Position numbers and translations under genes: made by a program. Shown here piece after piece: positions 52,924 to 61,975 of a DNA stretch of 64,000 nt. The stretch spans positions 62,001 to 126,000 of the forward strand of contig UQSR01000002.1 of the NCBI GenBank assembly GCA_900543825.1, written 5' to 3'. How positions within the stretch are numbered: the stretch's first letter is position 1; each line of letters starts with the position of its first letter. Under the pieces are notes generated by a model. That model was not told the origin of the DNA and made no database searches. It saw only the letters and a list, made by a program, of their open reading frames with translations. This stretch comes from an uncultured Mycoplasmatota bacterium (GTDB taxonomy: Bacteria > Bacillota_I > Bacilli_A > RF39 > UBA660).

Positions 52924-53684
52924 ATGAATCAAGATAAAATGCATTTAGTAAACAAAATATTTAATAACGAGACAATCAGAACAGTTTGGGATAAAGAGGA
53001 GGGAAAATATTACATAAGTGTAGTAGACATTATCAGAGCTGTGTCAGAAAGCAATAATCCACAAACATATTGGAGAGTGTTAAAAAAAGACTTAAAGATG
53101 AAGAAAATGAAACTGTTACAAATTGTAACGCTTTGAAACTAAAAGCTAAAGATGGAAAATACCGTATGACAGATGTTGTCGACATTGAGGGAATGTTTAG
53201 AATTATCGAATCAGTACCTAGTAAAAATGCTGAACCAATTAAACAGTAGTTAGCAGGTTTAGGAAGTGAAAGAATAAATGAAACATTTGATCCTTCATTA
53301 GCGGCACAGAGAGCAATAGATTTATATAGAGCCAAAGGTTATGAAGAAAATTGGATTTCCCGAAGAATAAAGACATTACAAGAAAGAAAACAATTAACAG
53401 ATGTATGGCAAGATAATGGAATAAAATCAAATGTAGAATATGCAATATTAACAAATGAGATATATAAAACATGGTCAGGAATGAGTGCAAAAGAATACAA
53501 ACAATTTAAAGGGCTAAGAAAAGAAAATTTAAGAGATAATATGGATAATATCGAATTAATATTAACAGATTTATCAGAAGAAACAATTTATTTAGATCAT
53601 TTATTAAGATTAGGATATAAATATGAATTCTATAAAATAAATACAAGTATCAAAAAAAGACAGTATAAAAAGCCATTACTTTAA
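52924..53684 (+). pseudogene. Second Bro-N/DinD-like gene, broken
   Basis: It matches the gene at 20012 along the first 215 or so residues (KMHLVNKIFNNETIRTVW and onward). One base is missing in the A7 run at 53082-53088, shifting the frame. After that TAG at 53247-53249 replaces the Trp codon of the intact copy (KMWLAGLG). The C-terminal conserved block (GLEENKLVAKMGG) is lost. No SOS-like box is found upstream, though TTGCCA and TATAAT 17 bases apart remain. Confidence 0.88.
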
Positions 53685-53698
53685 GTAATAGCTTTTTT
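53667..53698. terminator. Bidirectional terminator before RNase J
   Basis: AAAAGC and ATTACTT pair with AAGTAAT and GCTTTT around one C-A mismatch, followed by T6 on the plus strand and preceded by an A run. Confidence 0.75.
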
Positions 53699-55376
53699 AT
53701 TTAACCTCTTCTTTAGTTTTATTAGATTTAACCTCCATAACAATAGGAAGAATAATAGGAACTCTACCAGTCTTGTCAGACAAAATAGGCATAAGACCAT
53801 TAATCATTTCACTCTTCATATCATTAAAATTAAATACTTTCTTTTTAAGCTCCTTATTAATAATTTCCTCAGCACTATGTTGAATATCACGAATCAAATC
53901 AATGTTTTCATTAACTAAAATATATCCTCTTGTAGTAATAGCGGGACTACCCATAAGCACCTTATTATGTGTATCAATATTAGCAATGATAACCAAAATA
54001 CCATTATTACTCATAAGAATTCTATCTTTAATAACGGCATTTCCAACATCTCCAATTCTAGAACCATCAACATAAACTTCTCCAGCTTGTACTTTACCAT
54101 CTCTATATAACTCATTATTCTTAAGCGATAAAACATCACCATTTTCAAGAACAAAAGTATTACCTTTTTCTACACCGCACATTACTCCAAGATCAGCATG
54201 CATTTTAAGCATTCTATATTCACCATGGTAAGGAACAAAGTATTTAGGTTTAAATAGCCTAATCATAAGTTTAAGTTCCTCTTGATTAGCATGTCCTGAA
54301 GAATGAATGTCTGTCATAGAGTTAGTAAACACCTTAACACCTTTTTTATATAATTTATTAATAGTTTTAGATACTGAAGCCGTATTACCAGGAATAGGAG
54401 ATGAAGAGAAAATAACGACATCATCAGGCATAAGGGTAATTTGTCTATGACTACCTGAAGCAATTCTGGATAATGCCGCTAAAGGTTCACCTTGGCTACC
54501 AGTACACAAAAGACATACTTCACTAGGTTTCATATGATTAGCTTCTTCTGCAGTAATAATAATACTTTTATCTTTAAAGTAACCACATTTAATAGCAATA
54601 TCAACCATATTTTCCATGCTTCTACCAAATAGAGCAATCTTTCTATTATTCTTACGACATGTTTCCATAATATGCTTAATTCTATATACATTAGAAGCAA
54701 AAGTAGCAAGAATAATTCTATTATTCTTATTAGCAGTAAATATTTCACCTAGGTTTTCATCAACTACAGATTCACTAAGTGAAGCACCAGGACTAAGAGC
54801 ATTAGTAGAATCACTCATAAGCACTGCTACACCTTTTTCACCAATTCTTGCCATTTTATGTAAATTAGACATCGGACCAATAGGGGTCATATCAAACTTA
54901 AAGTCTCCTGTCATAACAATAGTACCATCTGGAGTATCTATAGCAAGACCATGAGAATCAGGTATTGAGTGAGTTGTTCTAAAAAATTCAATATTAAAAT
55001 ATTTAGTTTTTATTACAGTATTCTCATCATAAACAAATAAATTCTTATAAACAATATTTCTTTCAACTAGTTTCTTTTCAATAAGTTCTTTAGCATTATT
55101 AGGGGCATATATCTTAGGAATATTAACCATCTGAAGTAAAAATGGAATACCACCAATATGATCTTCATGTCCATGTGTAATAACTAAAGCTTTAATTTTA
55201 CTTTCATTTTCTTTTAAAAAGGTAACGTCAGGTATAACATAATCGATACCAAGAAGTTCATCATCAGGAAACATAACACCTGCATCAACTATGATAATTT
55301 CGTCATTATGCGTAACAACATACATGTTCTTACCAACTTCACCTAGTCCCCCAAGAGGGATAATTTTTGTATTCAT
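53697..55376 (-). CDS. rnj: Ribonuclease J
   Basis: This 559-residue metallo-beta-lactamase/beta-CASP enzyme degrades and matures RNA with 5'-exo and endonuclease activity. It opens with IPLGGLGEVGKNM, then has the zinc motif THGHEDHIGG (HxHxDH), GDFKFD, the beta-CASP block with CTGSQGEP, PYHGEYRM and a C-terminal domain. Only one rnj gene is seen in the window; whether a J2 partner exists is unknown. It starts behind AAGGAG on the minus strand and is monocistronic. Confidence 0.95.
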   Translation of the reverse strand: MNTKIIPLGGLGEVGKNMYVVTHNDEIIIVDAGVMFPDDELLGIDYVIPDVTFLKENESKIKALVITHGHEDHIGGIPFLLQMVNIPKIYAPNNAKELIEKKLVERNIVYKNLFVYDENTVIKTKYFNIEFFRTTHSIPDSHGLAIDTPDGTIVMTGDFKFDMTPIGPMSNLHKMARIGEKGVAVLMSDSTNALSPGASLSESVVDENLGEIFTANKNNRIILATFASNVYRIKHIMETCRKNNRKIALFGRSMENMVDIAIKCGYFKDKSIIITAEEANHMKPSEVCLLCTGSQGEPLAALSRIASGSHRQITLMPDDVVIFSSSPIPGNTASVSKTINKLYKKGVKVFTNSMTDIHSSGHANQEELKLMIRLFKPKYFVPYHGEYRMLKMHADLGVMCGVEKGNTFVLENGDVLSLKNNELYRDGKVQAGEVYVDGSRIGDVGNAVIKDRILMSNNGILVIIANIDTHNKVLMGSPAITTRGYILVNENIDLIRDIQHSAEEIINKELKKKVFNFNDMKSEMINGLMPILSDKTGRVPIILPIVMEVKSNKTKEEVK

Positions 55377-55516
55377 TAAATTTCTCCTTTCATAATATTT
55401 TCATCGTTAATTAAAAAATAAAAAAATATATATTGAATTATAAAGAATAACCACTGCCTAATAATTATACAACAAAAAGTAAAAAAAAGCAAATGGATAA
55501 TTTTACTATTGTAAAG

Positions 55517-55600
55517 GAAGTGTGAACCTAAAGTTTCCCCCTTCTCTTTGAAGCCCAAGGTCTTCAAAGATAAATCATAGAGCCATTTGTCTCTATGATT
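55517..55600 (+). repeat. Triple C/T-mismatch hairpins (family HP) upstream of rnj
   Basis: 55517-55544: stem with two mismatches, C55527 opposite T55534, inner CTAAAG. 55545-55570: perfect 9-bp stem, C55554 opposite T55561, inner CCAAGG. 55573-55600: perfect 10-bp stem, C55583 opposite T55590, inner CATTTG. The first two inner hexamers are the same and in the same order as after uvrA. The remaining gap 55377-55516 shows no gene. Confidence 0.78.
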
Positions 55601-55681
55601 AAAAGATACTTATTATAAGTCATATATAGAGGTAGTCAAAAAAACAAAAATATGATAAAGTAAATATAGAGGTGAAAACGA

Positions 55682-55930
55682 ATGAAATGCACACTTATGA
55701 ATAAGAATACTTGCATCTTAACAGCTGAGTATGAACCATCATTAGGAGTACTTACTAATATATATGAGATTAATAATATCAATTTTGCCCCAATAATTTT
55801 AAAAAATGCTTATAATCAAAAAGAAGATATAAAGGTAATATTATCTAATTGATTTAGAAGAATAAAAGAGATATGTACTTTGCTTTTCAGTAGAATTAAT
55901 AAATTAAAAAAGATAATAGAAGATAAATAA
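55682..55930 (+). pseudogene. HipA/CtkA-like kinase remnant (N-terminal part)
   Basis: The frame begins MKCTLMNKNTCILTAEYEPS behind AGGTGAAAAC and resembles the start of HipA-like Ser/Thr kinase proteins of Bacillota. TGA at 55850-55852 falls where relatives, as I remember them, have Trp (LSN-W-F). It continues 25 codons in frame and then ends, far short of a kinase. A stop within a decayed toxin-like gene is the simplest reading. Confidence 0.55.
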
Positions 55931-55942
55931 TTATAAAAACAC

Positions 55943-55972
55943 TTGTATTTATTAATAAATTTATGATATAAT
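55943..55972 (+). promoter_or_regulatory. Promoter of the rimP-nusA-infB operon
   Basis: TTGTAT (55943-55948), 18-bp spacer, TATAAT (55967-55972), about 65 bases before rimP. Confidence 0.75.
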
Positions 55973-55986
55973 ATAACTGTCTTGAG

Positions 55987-56015
55987 AAAGAGTGGCATAA
56001 AAATCCACTCTTTTA
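55987..56015 (+). promoter_or_regulatory. Leader hairpin before rimP
   Basis: AAGAGTGG (55988-55995) pairs with CCACTCTT (56005-56012), followed by a short T run. It lies between promoter and start codon, so it could attenuate the operon. Similar GAGTGG hairpins occur before rimP in other Firmicutes, as far as I recall. Confidence 0.6.
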
Positions 56016-56038
56016 TATATATTAAGTAGGAGGAAATA

Positions 56039-56290
56039 ATGACTATAGAAGGCAAAGTAAGAAAATTATTAGAGAAAGATGTAGAGGCATCAGGAGTATT
56101 TATTGATTCTGTAAAATTAGAAAAAGAAGATAATAACTTATTTCTAAGAATAGTAATAGATAGAGATGAAATAATTGATATTGACAAATGTGTTGAAGTA
56201 ACAAATATTATTAATCCATTACTAGATGAAGCAGATTTAATTAAAGAATCATACATTTTAGATGTATCTACAAAAGAGAAGGGAAGATAG
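56039..56290 (+). CDS. rimP: Ribosome maturation factor RimP, N-terminal domain only
   Basis: The 83-residue protein matches the first RimP domain (SVKLEKEDNNLFLRIVIDRDE, region 24-44; DIDKCVEVTNIINPLLDEAD). It stops after YILDVSTKEKGR, where normal RimP has the E-V-S-S-P-G-I-E-R-P loop and then an SH3-like domain of about 65 residues. nusA starts 4 bases after the stop, so no space for a second domain exists. RimP helps assemble the 30S subunit; whether this short form works is unclear. Confidence 0.85.
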   Translation: MTIEGKVRKLLEKDVEASGVFIDSVKLEKEDNNLFLRIVIDRDEIIDIDKCVEVTNIINPLLDEADLIKESYILDVSTKEKGR

Positions 56291-56293
56291 AAA

Positions 56294-57394
56294 ATGAATG
56301 CAAAACAAATGAAAGAATTCATGAAAGCATTAGATGCAATTGTTGAAGAGAAAAAAATAGACAAGAAAATAGTTGTAGACGCTATGGAACAAGCTATGGC
56401 AGCAGCTTATAAGAAAAACGAAGGAATTCCAAATGTTGAAGCTAAAGTAGATGAAGTAACAGGTGATATAAAATTATATTCTTATAAAACCGTAGTAGAA
56501 GAACCAGCAAATGAAGAAACAGAAATATCATTGGAAGACGCAAGAAAAATAGTAGATGATATTGAAGTAGGAGAAACTATAAGAGGAAACGAATTACCAC
56601 TTAAAGATTTTGGTAGAGTAGCAGCGGGTACTGCTAAACAAATCGTTGTTCAAAAAATCAAAGAGGCTGAAAAACAAAGTATTTCCGAAGAATTCAAAGA
56701 CAAAGAAGGAGAATTAATGGTTGGTACTCTTCAAAGAGAAGATCAAAATAATTACTTCGTAGATTTAGGTAGAAGTAGTGGTATATTACCAAAAGATCAA
56801 ATAATACCAGGTGAAAAATTAGTAATGGGTTCATCAGTTAAGGTATATGTATCAAAATTAGAAATAGGACCAAAAGGACCATTTATCATGCTTTCTAGAA
56901 GTCACTATGGCTTTGTAAAAAGACTATTGGAAATTGAAATACCAGAATTATCTGATGGAACAGTTATGTTATATTCAGTAGCTAGAGATGCTGGTAGTAG
57001 AACAAAAATAGCAGTATATACAGATTATGCTAATGTAGAGCCTCTAGGAGCAGTAATAGGAGAAAAGGGAAGAAGAATAGCAAGTGTTCTAAAAGAATTA
57101 GGTGGAGAAAAAATAGATGTTGTTTTATACGACAAAGATCCTGCTAAATTTATAGCTAATGCCTTAAGTCCTGCTAAAAATGTTAAAGTAACAATTAAAG
57201 ATGAATCTAAAAAAGAAGCCCTAGCGGTAGTACCAGATGACAATCTATCCCTAGCTATAGGTAGAAAAGGACAAAATGTAAAATTAGCTTCTCGTTTAAC
57301 TCACTATAAGATTGAAGTAAAAAGTGAAAGCGCTATGTTAGAAGACGAAGTAGTATATACAACTAAAGATGATAGCGAAGAAGAAAGTGTATAA
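56294..57394 (+). CDS. nusA: Transcription elongation/antitermination factor NusA
   Basis: The 366-residue factor has the full Gram-positive layout: N-terminal polymerase-binding domain, S1 domain (GTLQREDQNNYFVDLG), KH1 (VARDAGSRTKIAVYT, EPLGAVIGEKGRRI) and KH2 (SLAIGRKGQNVKLAS). The acidic C-terminal repeats of proteobacteria are absent, as in Bacillus. It is cotranscribed with rimP and ylxR. Confidence 0.96.
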   Translation: MNAKQMKEFMKALDAIVEEKKIDKKIVVDAMEQAMAAAYKKNEGIPNVEAKVDEVTGDIKLYSYKTVVEEPANEETEISLEDARKIVDDIEVGETIRGNELPLKDFGRVAAGTAKQIVVQKIKEAEKQSISEEFKDKEGELMVGTLQREDQNNYFVDLGRSSGILPKDQIIPGEKLVMGSSVKVYVSKLEIGPKGPFIMLSRSHYGFVKRLLEIEIPELSDGTVMLYSVARDAGSRTKIAVYTDYANVEPLGAVIGEKGRRIASVLKELGGEKIDVVLYDKDPAKFIANALSPAKNVKVTIKDESKKEALAVVPDDNLSLAIGRKGQNVKLASRLTHYKIEVKSESAMLEDEVVYTTKDDSEEESV

Positions 57395-57395
57395 T

Positions 57396-57656
57396 ATGAA
57401 AAAAACACCTCTAAGAAGATGCGTAGTAACTAATGAGAGACTCCCAAAGAGTGATCTTCTTAGAATAGTAAAAGATAAATATGGAAATATATCATTTGAT
57501 ATAACTGGAAAATCTTCTGGTAGAGGAGCTTATATCAAAAAAGATATAGAAGTATTAAAGAAAGCTAAAGATAAAAAAATCTTAGAAAGAGTTCTAGAAG
57601 CCAAAATAAGCGAAGAGGTATATAAAAGTATCGAAGAAATAATCAAAAATAATTAG
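57396..57656 (+). CDS. ylxR: YlxR (DUF448), RNase P modulator
   Basis: This 86-residue RNA-binding protein starts MKKTPLRRCVVTNERLPK, with the family motif later at GKSSGRGAYI. I chose 57396 because it gives the normal family N-terminus; the upstream ATG overlaps nusA. Bacillus YlxR is now linked to RNase P modulation (RnpM). The L7Ae-like ylxQ that usually follows is missing here. Confidence 0.9.
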   Translation: MKKTPLRRCVVTNERLPKSDLLRIVKDKYGNISFDITGKSSGRGAYIKKDIEVLKKAKDKKILERVLEAKISEEVYKSIEEIIKNN

Positions 57657-57668
57657 GAGGTGGTACAT

Positions 57669-59774
57669 ATGATGAATGTATCCGAATACGCAAGTGATGT
57701 AGGAGTAACAGTAAAAGAAATATTAGAATTATGTAACAAATTAGATATCAAAGTGTCAAAAGAAGATGACATGTTATCTGATGATGATATCATAATCCTA
57801 GATAACGAATTAGCAAGTATCCAGCCATCCGAAGAAAGTACAGAAGAATTAGAAGAGCTAGAGGAATTAGAAGATATAGAAGAATCTTATGAAGAACAAA
57901 TAAAAGAAGAAAATAAAGCTAAGAAGAAAAAGGCTGCTAAACCTACAAATAAGAATGATTTTAAAGAAAAAAGAAAAGAAATGTATAAACATAAAGAAAA
58001 ATTAAAATCAAATATTGCAGCTAGTGAAGATGATGTCGTTTTATATAAAGATAATATGACAGTAGCACAATTAGCTGATTCTCTTGGTGTTCCAGCAGCC
58101 CAAGTAATTAAAAAGCTAATGACTCTAGGTATGATGATGGCAATAAATGCATCACTTGATTTTGATACAGCAGAAATAATAGTATCAGACTACAATAAAA
58201 CTCTAAAAAAAGAAAGCACAATGGATGAAGTAAACTTTGAAGAGTTAGAAATAACTGATAAAGAAGAAGATTTAAAGGAAAGACCACCAGTAGTAACCAT
58301 TATGGGACATGTTGATCATGGAAAGACAACATTATTAGATACCATAAGAAAAACTAGTGTTGCAGAAGGCGAAGCTGGAGGAATAACTCAAGCTATAGGA
58401 GCTTATCAAATAGATTATAAAGGTAAAAAAATAACTTTTATTGATACACCAGGACATGCAGCATTTACTGAAATGCGTGCTAGAGGAGCTAAAGTTACTG
58501 ATATTGTTATAATAATAGTAGCAGCAGATGATGGCGTAATGCCTCAAACAAAAGAAGCGATAGACCATGCCAAAGCTGCCAAAGTGCCAATCATTGTAGC
58601 GGTAAATAAAATAGATAAACCGGATGCCAATGTTGAAAGAGTTCTAACAGAAATGTCAAATAATGGAATTCAACCAGAAGCATGGGGTGGAGATGTAATG
58701 TTCGTAAATATTTCCGCTAAAACAGGTGAAGGAATAGATGACCTATTAGAGAGAATATTATTAATAAGTGAGATAGAACAGTTAAAAGCCAATCCAGATA
58801 GATATGCAACAGGTACTGTTATTGAATCAAAAATAGATAAATCATCTGGAGTAATAACAAACCTATTAATAGAAAATGGAACTCTAAGATTAGGAGATCC
58901 AATTGTTGTAGGAACTATCTCAGGTAGAGTAAGAACTCTTAAAAATGATAGAGGTGAAAACTTAGTAAAAGCATCACCTTCTATGCCAGTATCTATAACA
59001 GGATTATCCGAAAGTCCTTCAGCAGGAGATAAATTTATGGCTTTTGAAAACGAAAAGAAAGCTAAGAAAGTAGCGGAAGAAAGAAAAATAATCGCTAAAG
59101 AAAAAGAAAACAAACCAAAGAGTAAAATATCTTTAGATGACTTATTTAACAGAAAAGAAGCTGGCGAAAAAGAAATAAATATCATTTTAAAAGCGGATGT
59201 TAAAGGTAGCGAGGAAGCAGTAAAAAATTCATTACTAAAACTAGATGTTGAAGGAATAAAAATAAATGTTATTAGAAGTGGTATCGGTAACATAACAGAA
59301 AGTGATGTTATTTTAGCAGAAGCTTCTGATGCTATCATAATTGGTTTTAATATAAGACCAGAACATAAGATAGTTGAAACAGCAAAAGACAAAGGAATAG
59401 ATATAAGACTATATAATATCATTTATAAAGTCGTTGAAGAAATGGAAGCCGCCCTTAAAGGAAAACTAGAACCAGAATATAAAGAAGAAGTAACAGGTAC
59501 AGCAGAAGTAAGAAAACTATTCAAATTTTCTAAAGTAGGTACTATAGCAGGATCATATGTAACATCAGGAGTCATTAAAAGAGGCTCTAAAGTCAGAGTA
59601 ATAAGAGATGGTATTGTTGTAAATGATTCAATCATAGCATCTTTAGCTAGAGAAAAAGATCAAGCAAAAGAAGTAAAACAAGGTTTAGAATGTGGTATAA
59701 CTATTGAAAACTTTAATGATATTAAAGAAAATGATATCTTAGAAACATATGAATTAATAGAAATAAAAAAATAA
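57669..59774 (+). CDS. infB: Translation initiation factor IF-2
   Basis: The 701-residue GTPase places initiator tRNA on the ribosome. The N-terminal region has a short acidic/Lys linker and an IF2N domain ([22 protein letters not shown]). G motifs are [23 protein letters not shown] and SAKTGEG. I start at 57669, 8 bases after AGGAGG; ATG 57672 is also possible, and GTG 57660 overlaps the ribosome site. Confidence 0.96.
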   Translation: MMNVSEYASDVGVTVKEILELCNKLDIKVSKEDDMLSDDDIIILDNELASIQPSEESTEELEELEELEDIEESYEEQIKEENKAKKKKAAKPTNKNDFKEKRKEMYKHKEKLKSNIAASEDDVVLYKDNMTVAQLADSLGVPAAQVIKKLMTLGMMMAINASLDFDTAEIIVSDYNKTLKKESTMDEVNFEELEITDKEEDLKERPPVVTIMGHVDHGKTTLLDTIRKTSVAEGEAGGITQAIGAYQIDYKGKKITFIDTPGHAAFTEMRARGAKVTDIVIIIVAADDGVMPQTKEAIDHAKAAKVPIIVAVNKIDKPDANVERVLTEMSNNGIQPEAWGGDVMFVNISAKTGEGIDDLLERILLISEIEQLKANPDRYATGTVIESKIDKSSGVITNLLIENGTLRLGDPIVVGTISGRVRTLKNDRGENLVKASPSMPVSITGLSESPSAGDKFMAFENEKKAKKVAEERKIIAKEKENKPKSKISLDDLFNRKEAGEKEINIILKADVKGSEEAVKNSLLKLDVEGIKINVIRSGIGNITESDVILAEASDAIIIGFNIRPEHKIVETAKDKGIDIRLYNIIYKVVEEMEAALKGKLEPEYKEEVTGTAEVRKLFKFSKVGTIAGSYVTSGVIKRGSKVRVIRDGIVVNDSIIASLAREKDQAKEVKQGLECGITIENFNDIKENDILETYELIEIKK

Positions 59775-59794
59775 AGAAAGAAGGATAAAATATT

Positions 59795-60316
59795 ATGACA
59801 AACATAGAAGTAACAACATGTTATTCAAACAAATTTAAAAACAAAAAAACTCCAAACCATAATGATGTATTTTCAATGAAAGCGGGACAAATTGAAACAC
59901 AACATAATGCAGAAAAACAAAAAGAAATCAATTATGAAACAAAAGGTAATGGAAAATATATTGAAGATGGAATGCTAGGTAGAATTATTGGAATTAATAC
60001 CATATCTCCAGAAACTGAATTAAGTAAATATGACCTAATATCATATAATTATGGTTATACCGAAATAGCAAATACCATAATGTCAATATTATGTGAAGGA
60101 AAAATACCCGAAAGATTAACTATAGCCATAGCAAGATCGATTGAAAGAAAAACTATTGATAAATCCCTAGTAGGAGAATTATATCCAGAAGATTTACTTT
60201 CTGATATTGGAAGAAGAGATTCCAAAGATGAAAATATCAATATAGAAGAATTACCACAAATAGTTAAAAATAATAGCGATTATCTTCGCGGATATAATTC
60301 CCACAGATCAAAATAG
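59795..60316 (+). CDS. Hypothetical protein, 173 residues, in the infB operon
   Basis: A soluble, probably helical protein beginning MTNIEVTTCYSNKFKNKK, with a central LGRIIGINTISPETELSKYD and an ending RGYNSHRSK. No family recognised. It lies 20 bases after infB with AAGAAGG before its start, so it is cotranscribed with translation genes. This position is normally empty between infB and rbfA. Confidence 0.65.
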   Translation: MTNIEVTTCYSNKFKNKKTPNHNDVFSMKAGQIETQHNAEKQKEINYETKGNGKYIEDGMLGRIIGINTISPETELSKYDLISYNYGYTEIANTIMSILCEGKIPERLTIAIARSIERKTIDKSLVGELYPEDLLSDIGRRDSKDENINIEELPQIVKNNSDYLRGYNSHRSK

Positions 60317-60331
60317 AGAGGAGAAAAAAAC

Positions 60332-60670
60332 ATGCGTTTTTATAATGTTAAAAGTGTAGCAGATGCTCAAAGAAAAGAAGAATTAGAAAAAGACAAAATA
60401 TACTTATCATCTAATGAAAAAAATCATGGAAGATTATTATCCGAAATGGGGAAACATGCCCGCTTTACAGAATATTTTCATAACATAGAACCAATTAATC
60501 AAGACTACACATTTTTAGAAGGCTATGATAGAGCTATTAAAGTATTTACAAAAGAAGAAATGCTTAATACACATACCTTTAAAAAAAGTTATATCTATGC
60601 AGATGCAATGATTAAAGCGAACAATATTCCTGATAGATATAAAGAATGCCCAACAAAAAAGCATAGATAG
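60332..60670 (+). CDS. Hypothetical protein, 112 residues, in the infB operon
   Basis: A soluble charged protein (MRFYNVKSVADAQRKEELEK...) with no recognised domain. Strong ribosome site GAGAGGAGAAA. Like its upstream neighbour it is inserted between infB and rbfA; both share a short GY-containing motif near the end (RGYNS, EGYDRA) but no convincing homology. Confidence 0.65.
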   Translation: MRFYNVKSVADAQRKEELEKDKIYLSSNEKNHGRLLSEMGKHARFTEYFHNIEPINQDYTFLEGYDRAIKVFTKEEMLNTHTFKKSYIYADAMIKANNIPDRYKECPTKKHR

Positions 60671-60680
60671 GAGAATTATT

Positions 60681-61022
60681 ATGAGCATAAAATTAGATAG
60701 ATTAGGTAGCATTCTAACTGAAGAAATATCTAAAGTAATAAATGAAGAAGTAAAAGATGATGATATACAATTTGTTACTATCACAGCGGTAGATATATCA
60801 AGCGATTTATCTTATGCTAAAGTATATTTTACCAATCTAATTGATAAAGATAGAGAAAAAGTAACTAAAGCTCTAAATAGAGCTAGTAGTTTCATTCGTG
60901 GAAAACTATTTGATAAAGTAGAAATAAGAAAAATGCCCGAATTAACATTTGTCTATGATGAATCAATAGAATATGGAAACAAAATAGAAAAGATAATCGA
61001 TAGTATAAATAAGGAGGAGTAA
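60681..61022 (+). CDS. rbfA: Ribosome-binding factor A
   Basis: This 113-residue KH-like protein binds 30S near helix 1 during maturation. Typical blocks are RLGSILTEEISKVINEEVKD, SSDLSYAKVYFT and RKMPELTFVYDES. It precedes nrnA by two bases, as in Bacillus-type operons. Confidence 0.94.
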   Translation: MSIKLDRLGSILTEEISKVINEEVKDDDIQFVTITAVDISSDLSYAKVYFTNLIDKDREKVTKALNRASSFIRGKLFDKVEIRKMPELTFVYDESIEYGNKIEKIIDSINKEE

Positions 61023-61024
61023 GT

Positions 61025-61975
61025 ATGAACAATATTATTGACGAGATTAAAGTAAGCAATAATATTGTTTTACTTTGTCATATAAATCCAGATGGTGATG
61101 CCATTGGAAGCACACTAGCTATGTATGAATCTTTAAAAAAACTAGGTAAAGATGTCGATGTCTTAATAGAAGACCCCCCGGAAGTATTTAACTATATAAA
61201 AAATTTTACTAGTATAGAAAAGAGTAGTACTAAAAAATATGAAGTTGCTATCATATTAGATACTGCTAGTAGAGAAAGAGTATCAGATTCTAGTAATATT
61301 CTAGATAGTGTATCCAAAATCATTGTAATAGATCACCATATAAGTAATACCAATTATGGAAATTATAACTTAGTAGAAAAATATCCCGCTTGCTGTGAAT
61401 TAGTCTATAATCTAATAAAAGAGATGGGTATAACTATAGATAAAGATATAGCAGTCCCAATAGCTACTGGACTTCTTACCGATACTGGAGGATTCTCTCA
61501 TAATGATGTCCTTCCAAGTACCTTCTTTTTAGCGGGAGAACTAAGCAAAATCATTGATATGTCAAAAATATATAAAAAAGTATTAAAAAGTATAAGTATA
61601 AATCAATTTAATATTAAGAAAATTGCCATGGATAATTTAAAAATAACTTCTAGTGGTATAGCCTATTCTTATATAACTGAAGAAGATATACTAAATACAA
61701 ATGTTACCCAAAATGATTGTGGTATACTAGTAAATATACCTATGGAAATAGATATCGTAGAAGTATCAATATTAGCAAGAATATTTAAAGATAAAGTAAG
61801 AATATCACTAAGAAGTAATAACATTGATGTAAATGAAGTGGCTAGTATCTTTGGTGGTGCTGGACACAAAAATGCCGCTGGAATAACTACTAACATGCCA
61901 TATGAAGAATTAATTAAAAAATTATTAGAAGTTTTAGAAGGAAAAATATATGAATGGAATATTAATAGTAAATAA
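61025..61975 (+). CDS. nrnA: Bifunctional oligoribonuclease/pAp phosphatase NrnA
   Basis: This DHH-DHHA1 enzyme of 316 residues degrades nanoRNA and 3'-phosphoadenosine-5'-phosphate. Metal motifs are CHINPDGDAIGS, ILDTAS, VIDHHISN and the C-terminal GGAGHKNAAG. Its end overlaps the truB start by 26 bases in another frame, so translation is coupled. Confidence 0.93.
   Translation: MNNIIDEIKVSNNIVLLCHINPDGDAIGSTLAMYESLKKLGKDVDVLIEDPPEVFNYIKNFTSIEKSSTKKYEVAIILDTASRERVSDSSNILDSVSKIIVIDHHISNTNYGNYNLVEKYPACCELVYNLIKEMGITIDKDIAVPIATGLLTDTGGFSHNDVLPSTFFLAGELSKIIDMSKIYKKVLKSISINQFNIKKIAMDNLKITSSGIAYSYITEEDILNTNVTQNDCGILVNIPMEIDIVEVSILARIFKDKVRISLRSNNIDVNEVASIFGGAGHKNAAGITTNMPYEELIKKLLEVLEGKIYEWNINSK

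Noticed and set aside
53667..53698. Hairpin before rnj as a further HP copy
   Set aside because: The internal mismatch is C opposite A and the inner part is a long perfect helix; it fits a bidirectional terminator.
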